DNA from: Paraflavitalea sp. CAU 1676
Lineage (GTDB): Bacteria > Bacteroidota > Bacteroidia > Chitinophagales > Chitinophagaceae
Direction of reading: 5' to 3'
NCBI RefSeq assembly: GCF_029223285.1
Contig: NZ_JARHUJ010000001.1
Coordinates: 682,001 to 746,000 of the forward strand
Length of the DNA: 64,000 nt
Shown: piece by piece, positions 44,239 to 52,522 of the stretch
How positions within the stretch are numbered: position 1 is the first letter of the stretch
Layout: each line of letters starts with the position of its first letter
Position numbers and translations under genes: made by a program
Notes under the pieces: model-generated
The model's database searches: none
The model's input: the letters and a program-made list of their open reading frames with translations, nothing else
What the model was told of the DNA's origin: nothing

Positions 44239-45162
44239 ATGAAGAAAGTTATTGTTACAGCCAAGGTGCACAACTACCTGGTCGAACAACTGGAGCTGAA
44301 AGGATACACGGTGCAATACCTCCCGCAGATCACCCATGAAGAATTGATGGAGCAGGTAGGAGATGCTACCGGACTGATCGTGACCACGCGCCTGAAGATA
44401 GATAAGGCAATACTCGATAAAGCACCCGCACTGAAATGGATAGGCCGCCTCGGCAGCGGTATGGAACTCATTGATGTTCCCTACGCACAAGGTAAAGGTA
44501 TTATCTGCGTCAGCAGCCCCGAAGGCAACCGCAACGCGGTAGGCGAGCAGGCACTTGGTATGCTGCTAAGTCTCATGAACAAACTGCACAGCAGTATGCA
44601 GGAGATCCGGGAAGGAAAATGGGTGCGCGACCTCAACCGTGCCACTGAGCTTACGGGCAAAACTGTCGGCATCATCGGTTTTGGTAATACTGGTGGAGCA
44701 TTCGCCAAAGTGCTCTCTTCTTTCGACGTGACCATCCTGGCACATGATAAATACAAGTTCGGTTTTGCCAAAGAGTTGGTGAAGGAAGCCAATGCAGAGC
44801 AGGTGGCGCGTTATGCCGATGTGATAAGTATGCACCTGCCACTCACAGAAGAGACTTATCATTATGCCAACGATGAGTTCTTCAATTCGCTCGAGCGTAC
44901 GCCCTGGTTCATCAATACATCCCGTGGTAAAGTACACGATACTGCTGCCCTGATCCGGGCATTGAAAAGCGGTAAGATAGCTGGCGCGGCACTCGATGTG
45001 TTGGAAAACGAAAAGCTGCCAACCTACACCAGCGAAGAGCAACAGCAGCTCGATTGGTTGCTGGCGCAGCCCAACGTGTTGGTAACACCGCATATCGCCG
45101 GATACAGCCACGAAGCCTTTTACAAGATGGCCAAGGTAGTGCTCGATAAACTAGGCATCTGA
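44239..45162 (+). CDS. D-2-hydroxyacid dehydrogenase
   Basis: This 307-aa protein belongs to the D-isomer-specific 2-hydroxyacid dehydrogenase family (phosphoglycerate dehydrogenase-like). The catalytic domain is split around the NAD-binding domain, whose motif is [12 protein letters not shown] (about 146-157). The active-site Arg is in NTSRGK, the Glu in VLENEKLP and the His in TPHIAGYS. No ACT domain is attached, so it differs from regulated SerA. Its substrate could be 3-phosphoglycerate, glyoxylate or another 2-keto acid. It starts 15 bp after the S9 peptidase gene and may be cotranscribed with it. Confidence 0.9.
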   Translation: MKKVIVTAKVHNYLVEQLELKGYTVQYLPQITHEELMEQVGDATGLIVTTRLKIDKAILDKAPALKWIGRLGSGMELIDVPYAQGKGIICVSSPEGNRNAVGEQALGMLLSLMNKLHSSMQEIREGKWVRDLNRATELTGKTVGIIGFGNTGGAFAKVLSSFDVTILAHDKYKFGFAKELVKEANAEQVARYADVISMHLPLTEETYHYANDEFFNSLERTPWFINTSRGKVHDTAALIRALKSGKIAGAALDVLENEKLPTYTSEEQQQLDWLLAQPNVLVTPHIAGYSHEAFYKMAKVVLDKLGI

Positions 45163-45315
45163 TGAAATGAACGGTGAACAGATGTGTAGGCTTTACACGA
45201 ATTCGGCAGCCCATAAGTATGTCTACCAAAGGGTTAGAAACCGCCGCCCCGGATGCCGGCAGCATAAGCGCCGTATGCAGCAATTGACGCATGGCGGAAG
45301 ATTAATTGGCACAAT

Positions 45316-45346
45316 ATTCTGAATCCCCTGGGTTTTAATTCAGAAT
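45316..45346. repeat. 9-bp perfect inverted repeat at the greA promoter
   Basis: ATTCTGAAT (45316-45324) and ATTCAGAAT (45338-45346) are exact reverse complements with a 13-bp spacer. The right arm ends 7 bp before the -7 box, so the pair covers the -33 region. It may be an operator; as RNA it could also be a hairpin ending the upstream transcript, though the T-rich stretch behind it is interrupted. Confidence 0.6.
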
Positions 45347-45353
45347 TTAGTTA

Positions 45354-45361
45354 TATTTTTG
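45354..45361 (+). promoter_or_regulatory. -7 element of the greA promoter
   Basis: TATTTTTG fits TAnnTTTG exactly. No TTG lies at the usual distance upstream; the 9-bp inverted repeat occupies that place. Transcription would begin near 45368, about 12 nt before the terminator-like hairpin. Confidence 0.5.
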
Positions 45362-45379
45362 CTTAGTTACACAATCATG

Positions 45380-45419
45380 CAACGCTTCAGCGGGATACCT
45401 GAGGCGTTGTTCTTTTTTT
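45380..45419 (+). terminator. terminator-like hairpin in the greA leader
   Basis: CAACGCTTCAG (45380-45390) and CTGAGGCGTTG (45399-45409) form an 11-bp stem with one T-G pair and an 8-nt loop, followed by TTCTTTTTTT. It lies 218 bp after the dehydrogenase gene but directly behind the candidate greA -7 box, so it may attenuate greA rather than end the upstream gene. Confidence 0.8.
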
Positions 45420-45458
45420 CTGTTACCGGAAGCCGGGAGGTTTTCGGACTAAAAAAAT

Positions 45459-45465
45459 AAGGAGG
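45459..45465 (+). promoter_or_regulatory. strong Shine-Dalgarno of greA
   Basis: AAGGAGG lies 5 nt before the ATG. Bacteroidetes mRNAs rarely use such a sequence because the 16S tail is kept from pairing, so a perfect one here is unusual among the leaders in this window. Confidence 0.6.
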
Positions 45466-45470
45466 TTTAT

Positions 45471-45944
45471 ATGAGCAGTGTTTTATATGTCAGTAAAGAA
45501 ACACTCGAGCAAATGAAAGAGGAATTGTTACGTATGCGTACGGTAGACAGACCCGCTGCTGCCCGTGCAATTGCCGAGGCACGCGAAAAAGGCGACCTCA
45601 AGGAGAATGCAGAATACGATGCGGCCAAAGAAGCTCAGGGTATCCTCGAAGCCAAGATCAAAAAGTTGGAAGGCGACCTGGCCAGCGCCCGGATCCTGGA
45701 AGCCGATAACGTAGATACCAGCAAAGTGTCGATCCTCACCAAAGTCACACTGAAGAACATGACAACAAAGAAGGAACTTACCTACCAGATCGTTTCAGAA
45801 AAGGAAGCCGATCTCAAGCAGGGTAAAATATCCATCACCTCACCAATTGGAAAAGGCCTGCTCGGCAAAACCATCGGTGAGATTGCAGAAGTACAGATCC
45901 CTGCCGGCGTCGTGAAGTTCAAGATCGAAAACATCACCGCATAG
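45471..45944 (+). CDS. greA: transcription elongation factor GreA
   Basis: This 157-aa protein has the standard GreA length and two domains. The N-terminal coiled coil (about 1-75) holds the acidic loop residues in REKGDLKENAEYDAAKEAQ, which reach into the RNA polymerase channel and induce transcript cleavage to rescue backtracked complexes. The C-terminal FKBP-like domain (about 80-157) contains SPIGKGLLGKTIGE. The leader is unusual: promoter, attenuator-like hairpin and a strong Shine-Dalgarno. A terminator follows at 45993-46015, so it is a single-gene unit. Confidence 0.97.
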   Translation: MSSVLYVSKETLEQMKEELLRMRTVDRPAAARAIAEAREKGDLKENAEYDAAKEAQGILEAKIKKLEGDLASARILEADNVDTSKVSILTKVTLKNMTTKKELTYQIVSEKEADLKQGKISITSPIGKGLLGKTIGEIAEVQIPAGVVKFKIENITA

Positions 45945-45992
45945 TTAGGAGCTCCGCAAGGAGCACTTACATACGAGAACAAAGCATCGAAG

Positions 45993-46015
45993 CCCCGCTC
46001 ACAAGCGGGGTTTTT
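45993..46015 (+). terminator. terminator after greA
   Basis: CCCCGCT (45993-45999), loop CACA, AGCGGGG (46004-46010) and five T form a classical intrinsic terminator. Confidence 0.9.
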
Positions 46016-46099
46016 CATTAGCTTTGTTCGATGAAAGCCTACACTTTCATACGGTTGAAAACTGCATTGCTTAACCTTATTACTAAATTTACAGGTGGT

Positions 46100-46489
46100 A
46101 TGACCATATTCTCAAAGATCATAGCCGGAGAAATACCTTCTTATAAAATTGCAGAGAGCGATAAGTTCTTTGCCTTTCTCGACATATTTCCCCTCGTGGA
46201 AGGACATGTATTGGTAGTGCCTAAACTGGAAGTCGATAAGTTCTTCGATGTGCCCGATGCTTATCTGGCAGAGATATTGCTGTTTGCAAAGCCCATAGCA
46301 CATGCCATCGAAAGTTCCTTTCCCTGCAATCGTTGCGGAATATCGGTAGTAGGCCTCGAAGTGCCGCATGCACACCTGCACCTGTTGCCTATCAATAACG
46401 CCGATGACCTCAACTTTACCCGTGGTAAGTTGAAGTTAAGCCCTGAGCAATTGAAAGCGATACAGGAAAAGATAGTGGCGAAGTTATAG
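46100..46489 (+). CDS. HIT family hydrolase
   Basis: This 129-aa protein is a histidine-triad nucleotide hydrolase of the Hint/HinT type. It starts TIFSKIIAGEIPSYKI and carries the triad HAHLHLLP (H-x-H-x-H), the nucleophilic His being the middle of the motif. HIT proteins split phosphoramidate bonds, for example in AMP-lysine; the physiological substrate in Bacteroidetes is unclear. The ATG at 46100 gives the usual length; an ATG at 46031 would add 23 residues without similarity. The gene converges with ruvC, with 8 bp between the two stops. Confidence 0.92.
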   Translation: MTIFSKIIAGEIPSYKIAESDKFFAFLDIFPLVEGHVLVVPKLEVDKFFDVPDAYLAEILLFAKPIAHAIESSFPCNRCGISVVGLEVPHAHLHLLPINNADDLNFTRGKLKLSPEQLKAIQEKIVAKL

Positions 46490-46497
46490 GGAGCGGC

Positions 46498-47079
46498 CTA
46501 TTTCGTTTTCACCCTGCCGGGATTGGCTTTTACGAAATCTTCCCAACCCTTGACCTTGGTGGCCGGGCTCCTGCTGATGACCCTTTCCTGGTAATGGTGG
46601 CACACTGCCACTGCCAGCGCATCCGAAATATCATGATGCGAAATAACGGTATCCTTCAGCGTTAATATTTGTTGAAGCATCTTCCAAACCTGCTCTTTGT
46701 CCGCATTACCATTGCCGGTAATGGACTGTTTGATCTTTTTGGGAGAGTATTCATAGACGGTAAGGCCGGCATTCATCGCCACCGCAATGGCAACACCCTG
46801 GGCGCGGCCCAGCTTCAGCATACTCTGCACGTTCTTGCCGAAGAAAGGAGCCTCGATCGCAAATACATCCGGCTTGAACCGGATGATCAGGTCGCTCACC
46901 TTTTGGTGGATCAGGTGCAGCCTTTCGTAATGGTCTTTTTTGTTGCTCAGGCGCAGCACATCCATATCGAGTACCTCGATATGACGGGCACTGGCACCGA
47001 TAATGCTGTAACCCATCATCAGGGTACCTGGGTCAATGCCAAGAATAATTTTAGGCAGCTGTTGCAAGGAGTGGGTCAA
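46498..47079 (-). CDS. ruvC: crossover junction endodeoxyribonuclease RuvC
   Basis: This 193-aa protein is the Holliday junction resolvase RuvC. The first catalytic Asp is D16 in LGIDPGT, the Glu lies in FAIEAPFFG and the last acidic pair in HHDISDALA, an RNase H-like site that binds two Mg ions. RuvC nicks four-way junctions symmetrically together with RuvAB. The N-terminus is about 9 residues longer than in E. coli, the C-terminus has a basic tail (SRSPATKVKGWED). The gene diverges from the UPF0104-type membrane protein; a perfect 16-bp palindrome lies between the two start sites. Confidence 0.95.
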   Translation of the reverse strand: MTHSLQQLPKIILGIDPGTLMMGYSIIGASARHIEVLDMDVLRLSNKKDHYERLHLIHQKVSDLIIRFKPDVFAIEAPFFGKNVQSMLKLGRAQGVAIAVAMNAGLTVYEYSPKKIKQSITGNGNADKEQVWKMLQQILTLKDTVISHHDISDALAVAVCHHYQERVISRSPATKVKGWEDFVKANPGRVKTK

Positions 47080-47101
47080 TTCAGTTTATTTTGTACCTCA
47101 T

Positions 47102-47117
47102 AGTTGTCGCGACAACT
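47102..47117. promoter_or_regulatory. 16-bp perfect palindrome between ruvC and the membrane protein gene
   Basis: AGTTGTCGCGACAACT is self-complementary over all 16 bases. It lies 23 bp from the ruvC start and 47 bp from the GTG of the plus-strand gene. On the plus strand it follows a weak promoter (TTG 47062-47064, TATTTTG 47087-47093), so it would overlap the start of transcription. Confidence 0.6.
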
Positions 47118-47163
47118 TAATAAATAGCCACTGAACAAAAATATCAAAATAATCCTCAACTAC

Positions 47164-48120
47164 GTGATAGGGCCGCTGGTGTTCTGCCTGCTTGCCTGGT
47201 CTATTTATCACCAATTGCAGCGCCAACCCAATTGGAAGGAGTCATTCAGCCATATTCAACAGGCCCTGGCCGGTGCCGGGATCTGGAAATTGTGGAGTGC
47301 CGTACTGCTCATGCTCGTCAATTGGGGCATCGAAGCCCGTAAGTGGCAGGTGGTCATCCGGCGTATAGAGCCCATCAGTTTCGGGCAGTCGTTAAAAGCG
47401 ATCTTTACCGGCACCACCATGGCTTTCTTTACGCCCAATCGCATTGGCGAATACGTAGGGCGGATACTGTACATTGGCGAGCGCAACCGCATTCAAGGCA
47501 TATCGCTCACTATTGTATGCTCCATCGCTCAACTGCTCGTGACCCTGATAGCAGGTATCGGCGCACTTTTCTACATGAAAAGCATCATCGCCGTGCAGCA
47601 GCCAGGCGATACCTCCCTTGTATTTTGGATCAATACCCTGCTGTCCGTTACAGCCGGAGGAGCGGTCATTTTAACATTATTTTATTTCCGCTTGTCCTGG
47701 TTGGTGAAGTGGATCGAAAAAATACCGAGAATTGAGCGGTTTGTACGTTATATCCGTGTTTTGGATTCCTTTAACGCAACTATCCTCCTGCGCATATTGT
47801 CTTTATCTGTAGCCAGATACCTCGTATTCATAGGGCAATATTATTTGTTGTTTGCAGTTTTTGACGTGTCACTGACCCCCGCGCAGGTATTTGCATCGAT
47901 AGGCGTGGTCTTCCTGGTGCTGGCCGTGGTGCCCACCATCGCTGTGATTACAGAATTGGGAGTCCGGTGGAAGGCCAGCATCGAGTTGGTACAGTTTTTT
48001 AGTACCAATACATGGGGGGTATTAGCCACCTCGTTGTCTGTTTGGATTATTAATTTAGTAATACCAGCGTTGATCGGGAGTTTGTTGATACTAGGAATCC
48101 GTATCTTCAAAAACAGGTAG
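47164..48120 (+). CDS. lysylphosphatidylglycerol synthase-type (UPF0104) membrane protein
   Basis: This 318-aa integral membrane protein has about eight helices and belongs to the LPG_synthase_TM/UPF0104 family; typical is FTPNRIGEYVGRIL after the second helix and ITELGVRWKASIEL near the end. It lacks the cytosolic synthase domain of MprF, so a role as flippase or glycolipid-related carrier is more likely than lysyl transfer. The GTG at 47164 is used as start. An in-frame CTG at 47131 would give a LNKNIKIILNYV opening that resembles related proteins as I remember them, so the true start may be that rare codon. Confidence 0.85.
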   Translation: MIGPLVFCLLAWSIYHQLQRQPNWKESFSHIQQALAGAGIWKLWSAVLLMLVNWGIEARKWQVVIRRIEPISFGQSLKAIFTGTTMAFFTPNRIGEYVGRILYIGERNRIQGISLTIVCSIAQLLVTLIAGIGALFYMKSIIAVQQPGDTSLVFWINTLLSVTAGGAVILTLFYFRLSWLVKWIEKIPRIERFVRYIRVLDSFNATILLRILSLSVARYLVFIGQYYLLFAVFDVSLTPAQVFASIGVVFLVLAVVPTIAVITELGVRWKASIELVQFFSTNTWGVLATSLSVWIINLVIPALIGSLLILGIRIFKNR

Positions 48121-48174
48121 GGAGGGCATTCCCGGCAACTTTGGTGGATTATTCATTAAGAATAAGATTGATAC

Positions 48175-48984
48175 ATGAAACGCTTTCGCTTTTTGGGTTT
48201 ATTTGCGCTAATAGGGATCAGCTTTCCAATACAGGCCGGCAGTGGATCGGGTAATGGTTTTTGTGACATCAAAAATACCGCCTTCCAGGCCAGCGAAACG
48301 CTAACCTACAAGGTATTCTATACCGTGGTAGGGGCCTACTTCGGCGCCGGTGAAGCTACCTTCAGCTCAAAAATTGAACGCCTCAACAATAAACCTGTTT
48401 ACCACATCATCGGAGAAGGGAAGACCTATAGTTTTTACGATGGCATTTTCAAAGTGCGGGATAAGTATGAGACCTATGTCGATACCGCCACCTTCCAGCC
48501 CTACCGCTTCGTGCGCAATGTGAACGAAGGCACCTATAAGAAGTACGAGCAGGTAGAGTTTAATAAGACTACCAATGCTGCGGTTACCAACGACGGAGTA
48601 TACAAAGTACCTGAGTGCGTACAGGATGTGTTGAGCGCCATTTATTATGCCCGTAATATTGAATGGGATAAATACAAGACCGGCGATAAGATCACTTTCT
48701 CCCTGTTCCTCGATAAAGAAGTATTTGAAATGTATATCCGCTACCTGGGCAAAGAAACCGTAAAAACCAAATACGGCAAGTTCAGGGCTATCAAGTTCAA
48801 GCCACTGCTCATCAAAGGCACCATCTTCGAAGGTGGTGAAAAGATGACTGTTTGGGTGAGTGATGATAAGAACCATATACCCCTGAGGGTGGAAAGTCCC
48901 ATTTCGGTAGGTAGTGTAAAAGTAGATATGATCAGCTACCGCAATCTGCGGCACACCCTCTCCTCACTCATTGATGTGCGTTAA
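48175..48984 (+). CDS. DUF3108 domain-containing protein
   Basis: This 269-aa protein begins with a signal peptide (MKRFRFLGLFALIGISFPIQA). The DUF3108 domain covers most of the rest: ASETLTYKVFYTVVGAYFGAGE near residue 40, TFQPYRFVRNVNEGTYKK and the late WVSDDKNHIPLRVESPI. Proteins of this family look like periplasmic beta-rich barrels related to lipoprotein-carrier folds; their task is unknown. The stop codon overlaps the stop of the convergent MBL hydrolase: both use the palindrome TTAA at 48981-48984. It lies 54 bp after the UPF0104-type gene and may share its transcript. Confidence 0.88.
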   Translation: MKRFRFLGLFALIGISFPIQAGSGSGNGFCDIKNTAFQASETLTYKVFYTVVGAYFGAGEATFSSKIERLNNKPVYHIIGEGKTYSFYDGIFKVRDKYETYVDTATFQPYRFVRNVNEGTYKKYEQVEFNKTTNAAVTNDGVYKVPECVQDVLSAIYYARNIEWDKYKTGDKITFSLFLDKEVFEMYIRYLGKETVKTKYGKFRAIKFKPLLIKGTIFEGGEKMTVWVSDDKNHIPLRVESPISVGSVKVDMISYRNLRHTLSSLIDVR

Positions 48985-49820
48985 AGTTCAGCCAGTTTAA
49001 AAGCTTCGTTGTGGCGAACACCCCGCTCTGTAGCGTGGAGGTTGCAGCATTCATGTACCGGGTCGTGCTCGAAGAAAAGGATATAATCATTTTCAGCAGC
49101 TTCAGTAAGGAAGGACTTCTTTTCCTGTAGGGTCGTTAGCGGGAACATATCATAGGCCATCACATAGGGCAGGGGAATATGCCCTACCGAAGGCAGCAGA
49201 TCAGCCATGTACACCAGCGTGCGGTCTTTGTACCGGATCTGGGGCAGCATCATCGCATCTGTGTGCCCATGCACGAATCGGATGGTAACATGCTCGGTGA
49301 AGCCGATGCCGTCCAGCGGTTCGATGAACTTCAACTGGCCGCTCGCCTCGATGGGCTGAATATTCTCTTTAAGGAAGGAGGCTTTTTCCCGTTCATTGGG
49401 TTTGGTAGCCCATTCCCAGTGGCGCAGGTTGCTCCAGTAAATAGCGTTTTTGAAAGCAGGTACCAGCTTATCGCCTTCCCGCACAATGCTGCCGCCGCAG
49501 TGGTCAAAATGCAGGTGTGTCAACAGTACATCCGTAATATCATCCCGGTGCAGGCCCAGGGCTTTCAGCGACCCGTCGAGCGATTCTTCGCCGTGCAGGT
49601 GATAATGCCCCAGAAACTTCGCATCCTGCTTGTTGCCGATTCCATTGTCTACGAGGATCAGCCTCTTGCCGTCTTCAATCAACAGGCTGCGCATGGCCCA
49701 GCTGCAAAGATTGTTGTCGTCGGAAGGGTTGAGTTTATACCAGATGCTCTTGGGCACCACGCCAAACATAGCACCGCCATCGAGTTTGAAACTGCCGGTA
49801 TGGATGGAATGTAATTTCAT
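48981..49820 (-). CDS. MBL fold metallo-hydrolase
   Basis: This 279-aa protein has the metallo-beta-lactamase fold with the full zinc motif LLTHLHFDHCGG (H-x-H-x-D-H), a later HGHTD and a final FFEHDP. The layout matches quorum-quenching lactonase-like or unspecific MBL esterases; no signal peptide is present, so it should be cytoplasmic. Its start codon overlaps the stop of the upstream MFS gene by one base (TGATG), so translation is coupled to that transporter. The substrate might be something the transporter moves, which is inference. Confidence 0.9.
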   Translation of the reverse strand: MKLHSIHTGSFKLDGGAMFGVVPKSIWYKLNPSDDNNLCSWAMRSLLIEDGKRLILVDNGIGNKQDAKFLGHYHLHGEESLDGSLKALGLHRDDITDVLLTHLHFDHCGGSIVREGDKLVPAFKNAIYWSNLRHWEWATKPNEREKASFLKENIQPIEASGQLKFIEPLDGIGFTEHVTIRFVHGHTDAMMLPQIRYKDRTLVYMADLLPSVGHIPLPYVMAYDMFPLTTLQEKKSFLTEAAENDYILFFEHDPVHECCNLHATERGVRHNEAFKLAEL

Positions 49821-51109
49821 CAGGAAGCTTTTTGTTGCTGCTTATGCAGCGCCGAATATAGCCAGATTAGCCCGATCGCAAAGAAAACGATTAACGAGAG
49901 CAAGGAAGTTTTCATATTCCCGGTATAATCGTCGATGGCTGCCCAGCTGAACATGCCGAGAACGATGGCGATCTTTTCCGTAAAATCGTAATAACTGAAG
50001 AACGAAGCGGTATCGGCAGTCTCTGGCATCAGCTTGGAGTAGGTAGAGCGGCTCAGCGATTGAATGCCACCCATCACCAGGCCTACAGCCACGGCCAGTC
50101 CGTAGAAATGAAACTCCGGATCGGTACCGTGCTCTTTCAATACAGCCGTGTAGTAAGCCGCCACACAGATCAGGATCCATATCACCACCACTGCAAATAA
50201 TACTTTCAGGTTACCGTAAATGGCAGACAACTTAGACATAGCCCAAGCCCCAATAATAGCGACTAGCTGTATTATGACAATGGTAATGATGAGTTTGATT
50301 TGACTAAGCTCTAGTACTTTCGCTCCAAACAGGGTTGCCGCCAGCATCACGGTTTGCACGCCCATGCTGTAAAAGAAGAAACCGCGCAGGAACCTTTTCA
50401 ACACAGGCATTTGCTTTACCTGGGCATATACTTTCTTGATCTCACTGATGCTCTCTTTAAATACACCAGCCGTATGTTTTTGAATAGATGGTTGCGAACG
50501 CGGTAACACCCGGAAAGAGATCTGGGCAAAGCCAAGCCACCATATACCAGTGAGGAGGAAGGTTAGCCTGGTAGCCTGGCCCTCGTCGGCCATCGTCATG
50601 ACCAGCGCAAAACCTATGACCTGCAGCAAAACACTGCCAACATAACCGTATGAATAGCCTTTGGCGCTGATGCGGTCCCTGTCCTGCTCCGCAGCGATCT
50701 CGGGCAGGTAAGAGTTGTAGAATACCAAGCTTCCGCAATAGCCAATGGCTGCCACCATGAAGAAAGAAACACCCCACCATACATTCGTTTTGTCGAAGAA
50801 GTACAGGAGGCTGCAGCCCAATGCGCCCATGTAGCAAAAGAACTGCATGAACTGCTTTTTATTACCGCGGGTGTCAGCGATAGAAGTAAGGAATGGATAC
50901 AGAATGGCAATAATAAAGTAAGCGACCGCTACCGAATAGGTGTACAGCGCAGAATTGCTGACATGGTTGCCGAAGAATGGCACCTTTTCCGGAGTAACTG
51001 CCGTAAAATAGATCGGGAAGAAGGTAGTCGTAATAACAAGGTTGTACACGGAGTTGGCCCAATCGTACATGGCCCATCCGTTGATCACTTTCTTGGATGC
51101 TGTTTGCAT
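49820..51109 (-). CDS. MFS transporter of the UMF1/Atg22-like type
   Basis: This 429-aa integral membrane protein has about twelve helices. It opens NGWAMYDWANSVYNLVI, the mark of the UMF1/vacuole-effluxer-like branch of the major facilitator superfamily (Atg22-like; in yeast an amino acid exporter of the vacuole). The loop after helix 2 is FLTSIADTRGNKKQFM, and GIQSLSRSTYSKLMPE lies between helices of the second half. Direction and substrate are unknown. It reads in the same direction as uppP (52 bp gap) and overlaps the MBL gene. Confidence 0.88.
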   Translation of the reverse strand: MQTASKKVINGWAMYDWANSVYNLVITTTFFPIYFTAVTPEKVPFFGNHVSNSALYTYSVAVAYFIIAILYPFLTSIADTRGNKKQFMQFFCYMGALGCSLLYFFDKTNVWWGVSFFMVAAIGYCGSLVFYNSYLPEIAAEQDRDRISAKGYSYGYVGSVLLQVIGFALVMTMADEGQATRLTFLLTGIWWLGFAQISFRVLPRSQPSIQKHTAGVFKESISEIKKVYAQVKQMPVLKRFLRGFFFYSMGVQTVMLAATLFGAKVLELSQIKLIITIVIIQLVAIIGAWAMSKLSAIYGNLKVLFAVVVIWILICVAAYYTAVLKEHGTDPEFHFYGLAVAVGLVMGGIQSLSRSTYSKLMPETADTASFFSYYDFTEKIAIVLGMFSWAAIDDYTGNMKTSLLSLIVFFAIGLIWLYSALHKQQQKAS

Positions 51110-51161
51110 AAGCAGAAGGATTTAACAATAAGCCATCATCACCAATCAGGGGCAGGCAGGA

Positions 51162-51995
51162 TTACTCCGTAATCACTTGGGTATAGATCAGGATCAGTAA
51201 AATGATACCGGCTATGATCCGGTACCAGCCGAACAAGCGGAAACCACGTTTCTGTAAGAAACCAATAAAGAACTTAATGGCCAGCATCGCTACCACGAAA
51301 GCGACGATATTGCCCACGATAAAGGCATACAGGTTGTTCGAAGAGCTCAGGATCAGTTCATAACCCTTCATCGGGGTGCCCGAATCTTTCCAGTCTTTCA
51401 GGAACAGCGAATAACCGCTGGCGGCACACATCGTAGGTACTGCCAGGAAGAAAGAGAATTCAGCGGCCAGCTTGCGTGTTAGCTTCTGTTGCATGCCGCC
51501 GATGATGGTGGCCGCACTGCGGCTCACGCCCGGTATCATCGCCACACACTGCCACAGGCCCACCGCAAAAGCCTTACCATTGCTGATGCCTTCTTCGGTT
51601 TCGATACCCTTGCTGGCTTGTTGGTTGAATATCTTGTCTACAAACAACAGGAAGATACCGCCCAACAGCAACGTGATCGCTACCGTGGTCGGACTCTCCA
51701 GCAAAGCATCTATTTTATCAGAAAAGAAATAACCCAGTGTAATGGCAGGTATCACCGCAACGATCAGCTTCACATAGAACTGCCAGCGTTTGAAGTCGAA
51801 GAATTTACGCCAGTACAAAACAACCACCGCCAGGATCGCACCCAGCTGCACCGCTACTTCAAACAGTTTGGTAAATTCTTGCTTATGGATGTCCATCAGG
51901 CTGCTCGCAATGATCATATGCCCGGTGGAAGAAATAGGAAGATATTCAGTAATGCCCTCAACAATGGCAATAATGATAGCCTGGATCAAATTCAT
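51162..51995 (-). CDS. uppP: undecaprenyl-diphosphatase UppP (BacA)
   Basis: This 277-aa membrane protein is the BacA-type undecaprenyl pyrophosphate phosphatase. The two active-site motifs are visible: [14 protein letters not shown] (about 13-26) and [13 protein letters not shown] in the second half. It recycles the lipid carrier of peptidoglycan and O-antigen synthesis on the outer face of the inner membrane; extra copies give bacitracin resistance. It follows the DUF3098 and ftsX genes in the same direction, the common Bacteroidetes order. The usual next gene in that order, truB, is absent here. Confidence 0.95.
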   Translation of the reverse strand: MNLIQAIIIAIVEGITEYLPISSTGHMIIASSLMDIHKQEFTKLFEVAVQLGAILAVVVLYWRKFFDFKRWQFYVKLIVAVIPAITLGYFFSDKIDALLESPTTVAITLLLGGIFLLFVDKIFNQQASKGIETEEGISNGKAFAVGLWQCVAMIPGVSRSAATIIGGMQQKLTRKLAAEFSFFLAVPTMCAASGYSLFLKDWKDSGTPMKGYELILSSSNNLYAFIVGNIVAFVVAMLAIKFFIGFLQKRGFRLFGWYRIIAGIILLILIYTQVITE

Positions 51996-52088
51996 ATTGG
52001 ACGATTGGCAGGTAAAACGGACGGCGCACCATTGTATTGTTGCAGGCTACTTAGCACCCGGTAAAATAACAAAGGCCGCGCCGGCAAC

Positions 52089-52346
52089 TTATGCTTTCGG
52101 TTTGCGGAAAATAGCAAATACTTCGAGGCCTAAACCAGCCAGGATCAGGATAGGAGCCAGGGTAATACGCCTGAAGCTGTACACCTCATTGTTCGTAAAC
52201 ACATTGGGATCCTTGCTGTCGCCACCCATCATTAGGGCCAACCCAATCAGCATCACCACGATACCCGCAATGATCCAGATATAGTTTTCTTTCCCAAATA
52301 AAGTGTTCGGGGTTTGCTTCTTATCGGTAGTTAATTTTTCGGCCAT
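52089..52346 (-). CDS. DUF3098 domain-containing membrane protein
   Basis: This 85-aa protein has two membrane helices (about 22-40 and 58-78) with a short polar loop containing GGDSKDPNVFTNNEVYSFRR. This matches DUF3098, a small Bacteroidetes family nearly always found between ftsX and uppP. The conserved place suggests a role in envelope growth or division, but no function is known to me. A strong terminator hairpin lies between it and ftsX, so it is likely expressed with uppP rather than with ftsX. Confidence 0.9.
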   Translation of the reverse strand: MAEKLTTDKKQTPNTLFGKENYIWIIAGIVVMLIGLALMMGGDSKDPNVFTNNEVYSFRRITLAPILILAGLGLEVFAIFRKPKA

Positions 52347-52411
52347 TATCCAATAGTAATTAGGGCTGCAATATAGGAAAGTTTCGGTTTTGTGCTAAGT
52401 TCCTGAAACAG

Positions 52412-52442
52412 AAAGGCCGGTGAAATCATTTCACCGGCCTTT
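52412..52442. terminator. strong hairpin between ftsX and DUF3098
   Basis: AAAGGCCGGTGAAAT (52412-52426) and ATTTCACCGGCCTTT (52428-52442) are exact reverse complements. The A-tract and T-tract at the edges make it a terminator in either direction; here it would end the ftsX transcript. Confidence 0.85.
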
Positions 52443-52522
52443 TATCAATTGTCCGACCCCGTTTTCCCGCCGGTTGGCAGCCTCCGATCGGCCATCCACC
52501 TGCCCGAAACGGGTCAATTCGG

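Larger units (their letters stand above)
45163..45470. other. 308-bp gap: greA promoter and structured leader
   Basis: No gene is visible. The first 150 bp are plain. Then come a perfect 9-bp inverted repeat (45316-45346), a -7 box (45354-45361), a terminator-like hairpin with a T-run (45380-45419) and a strong Shine-Dalgarno sequence (45459-45465) before greA. Confidence 0.7.
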
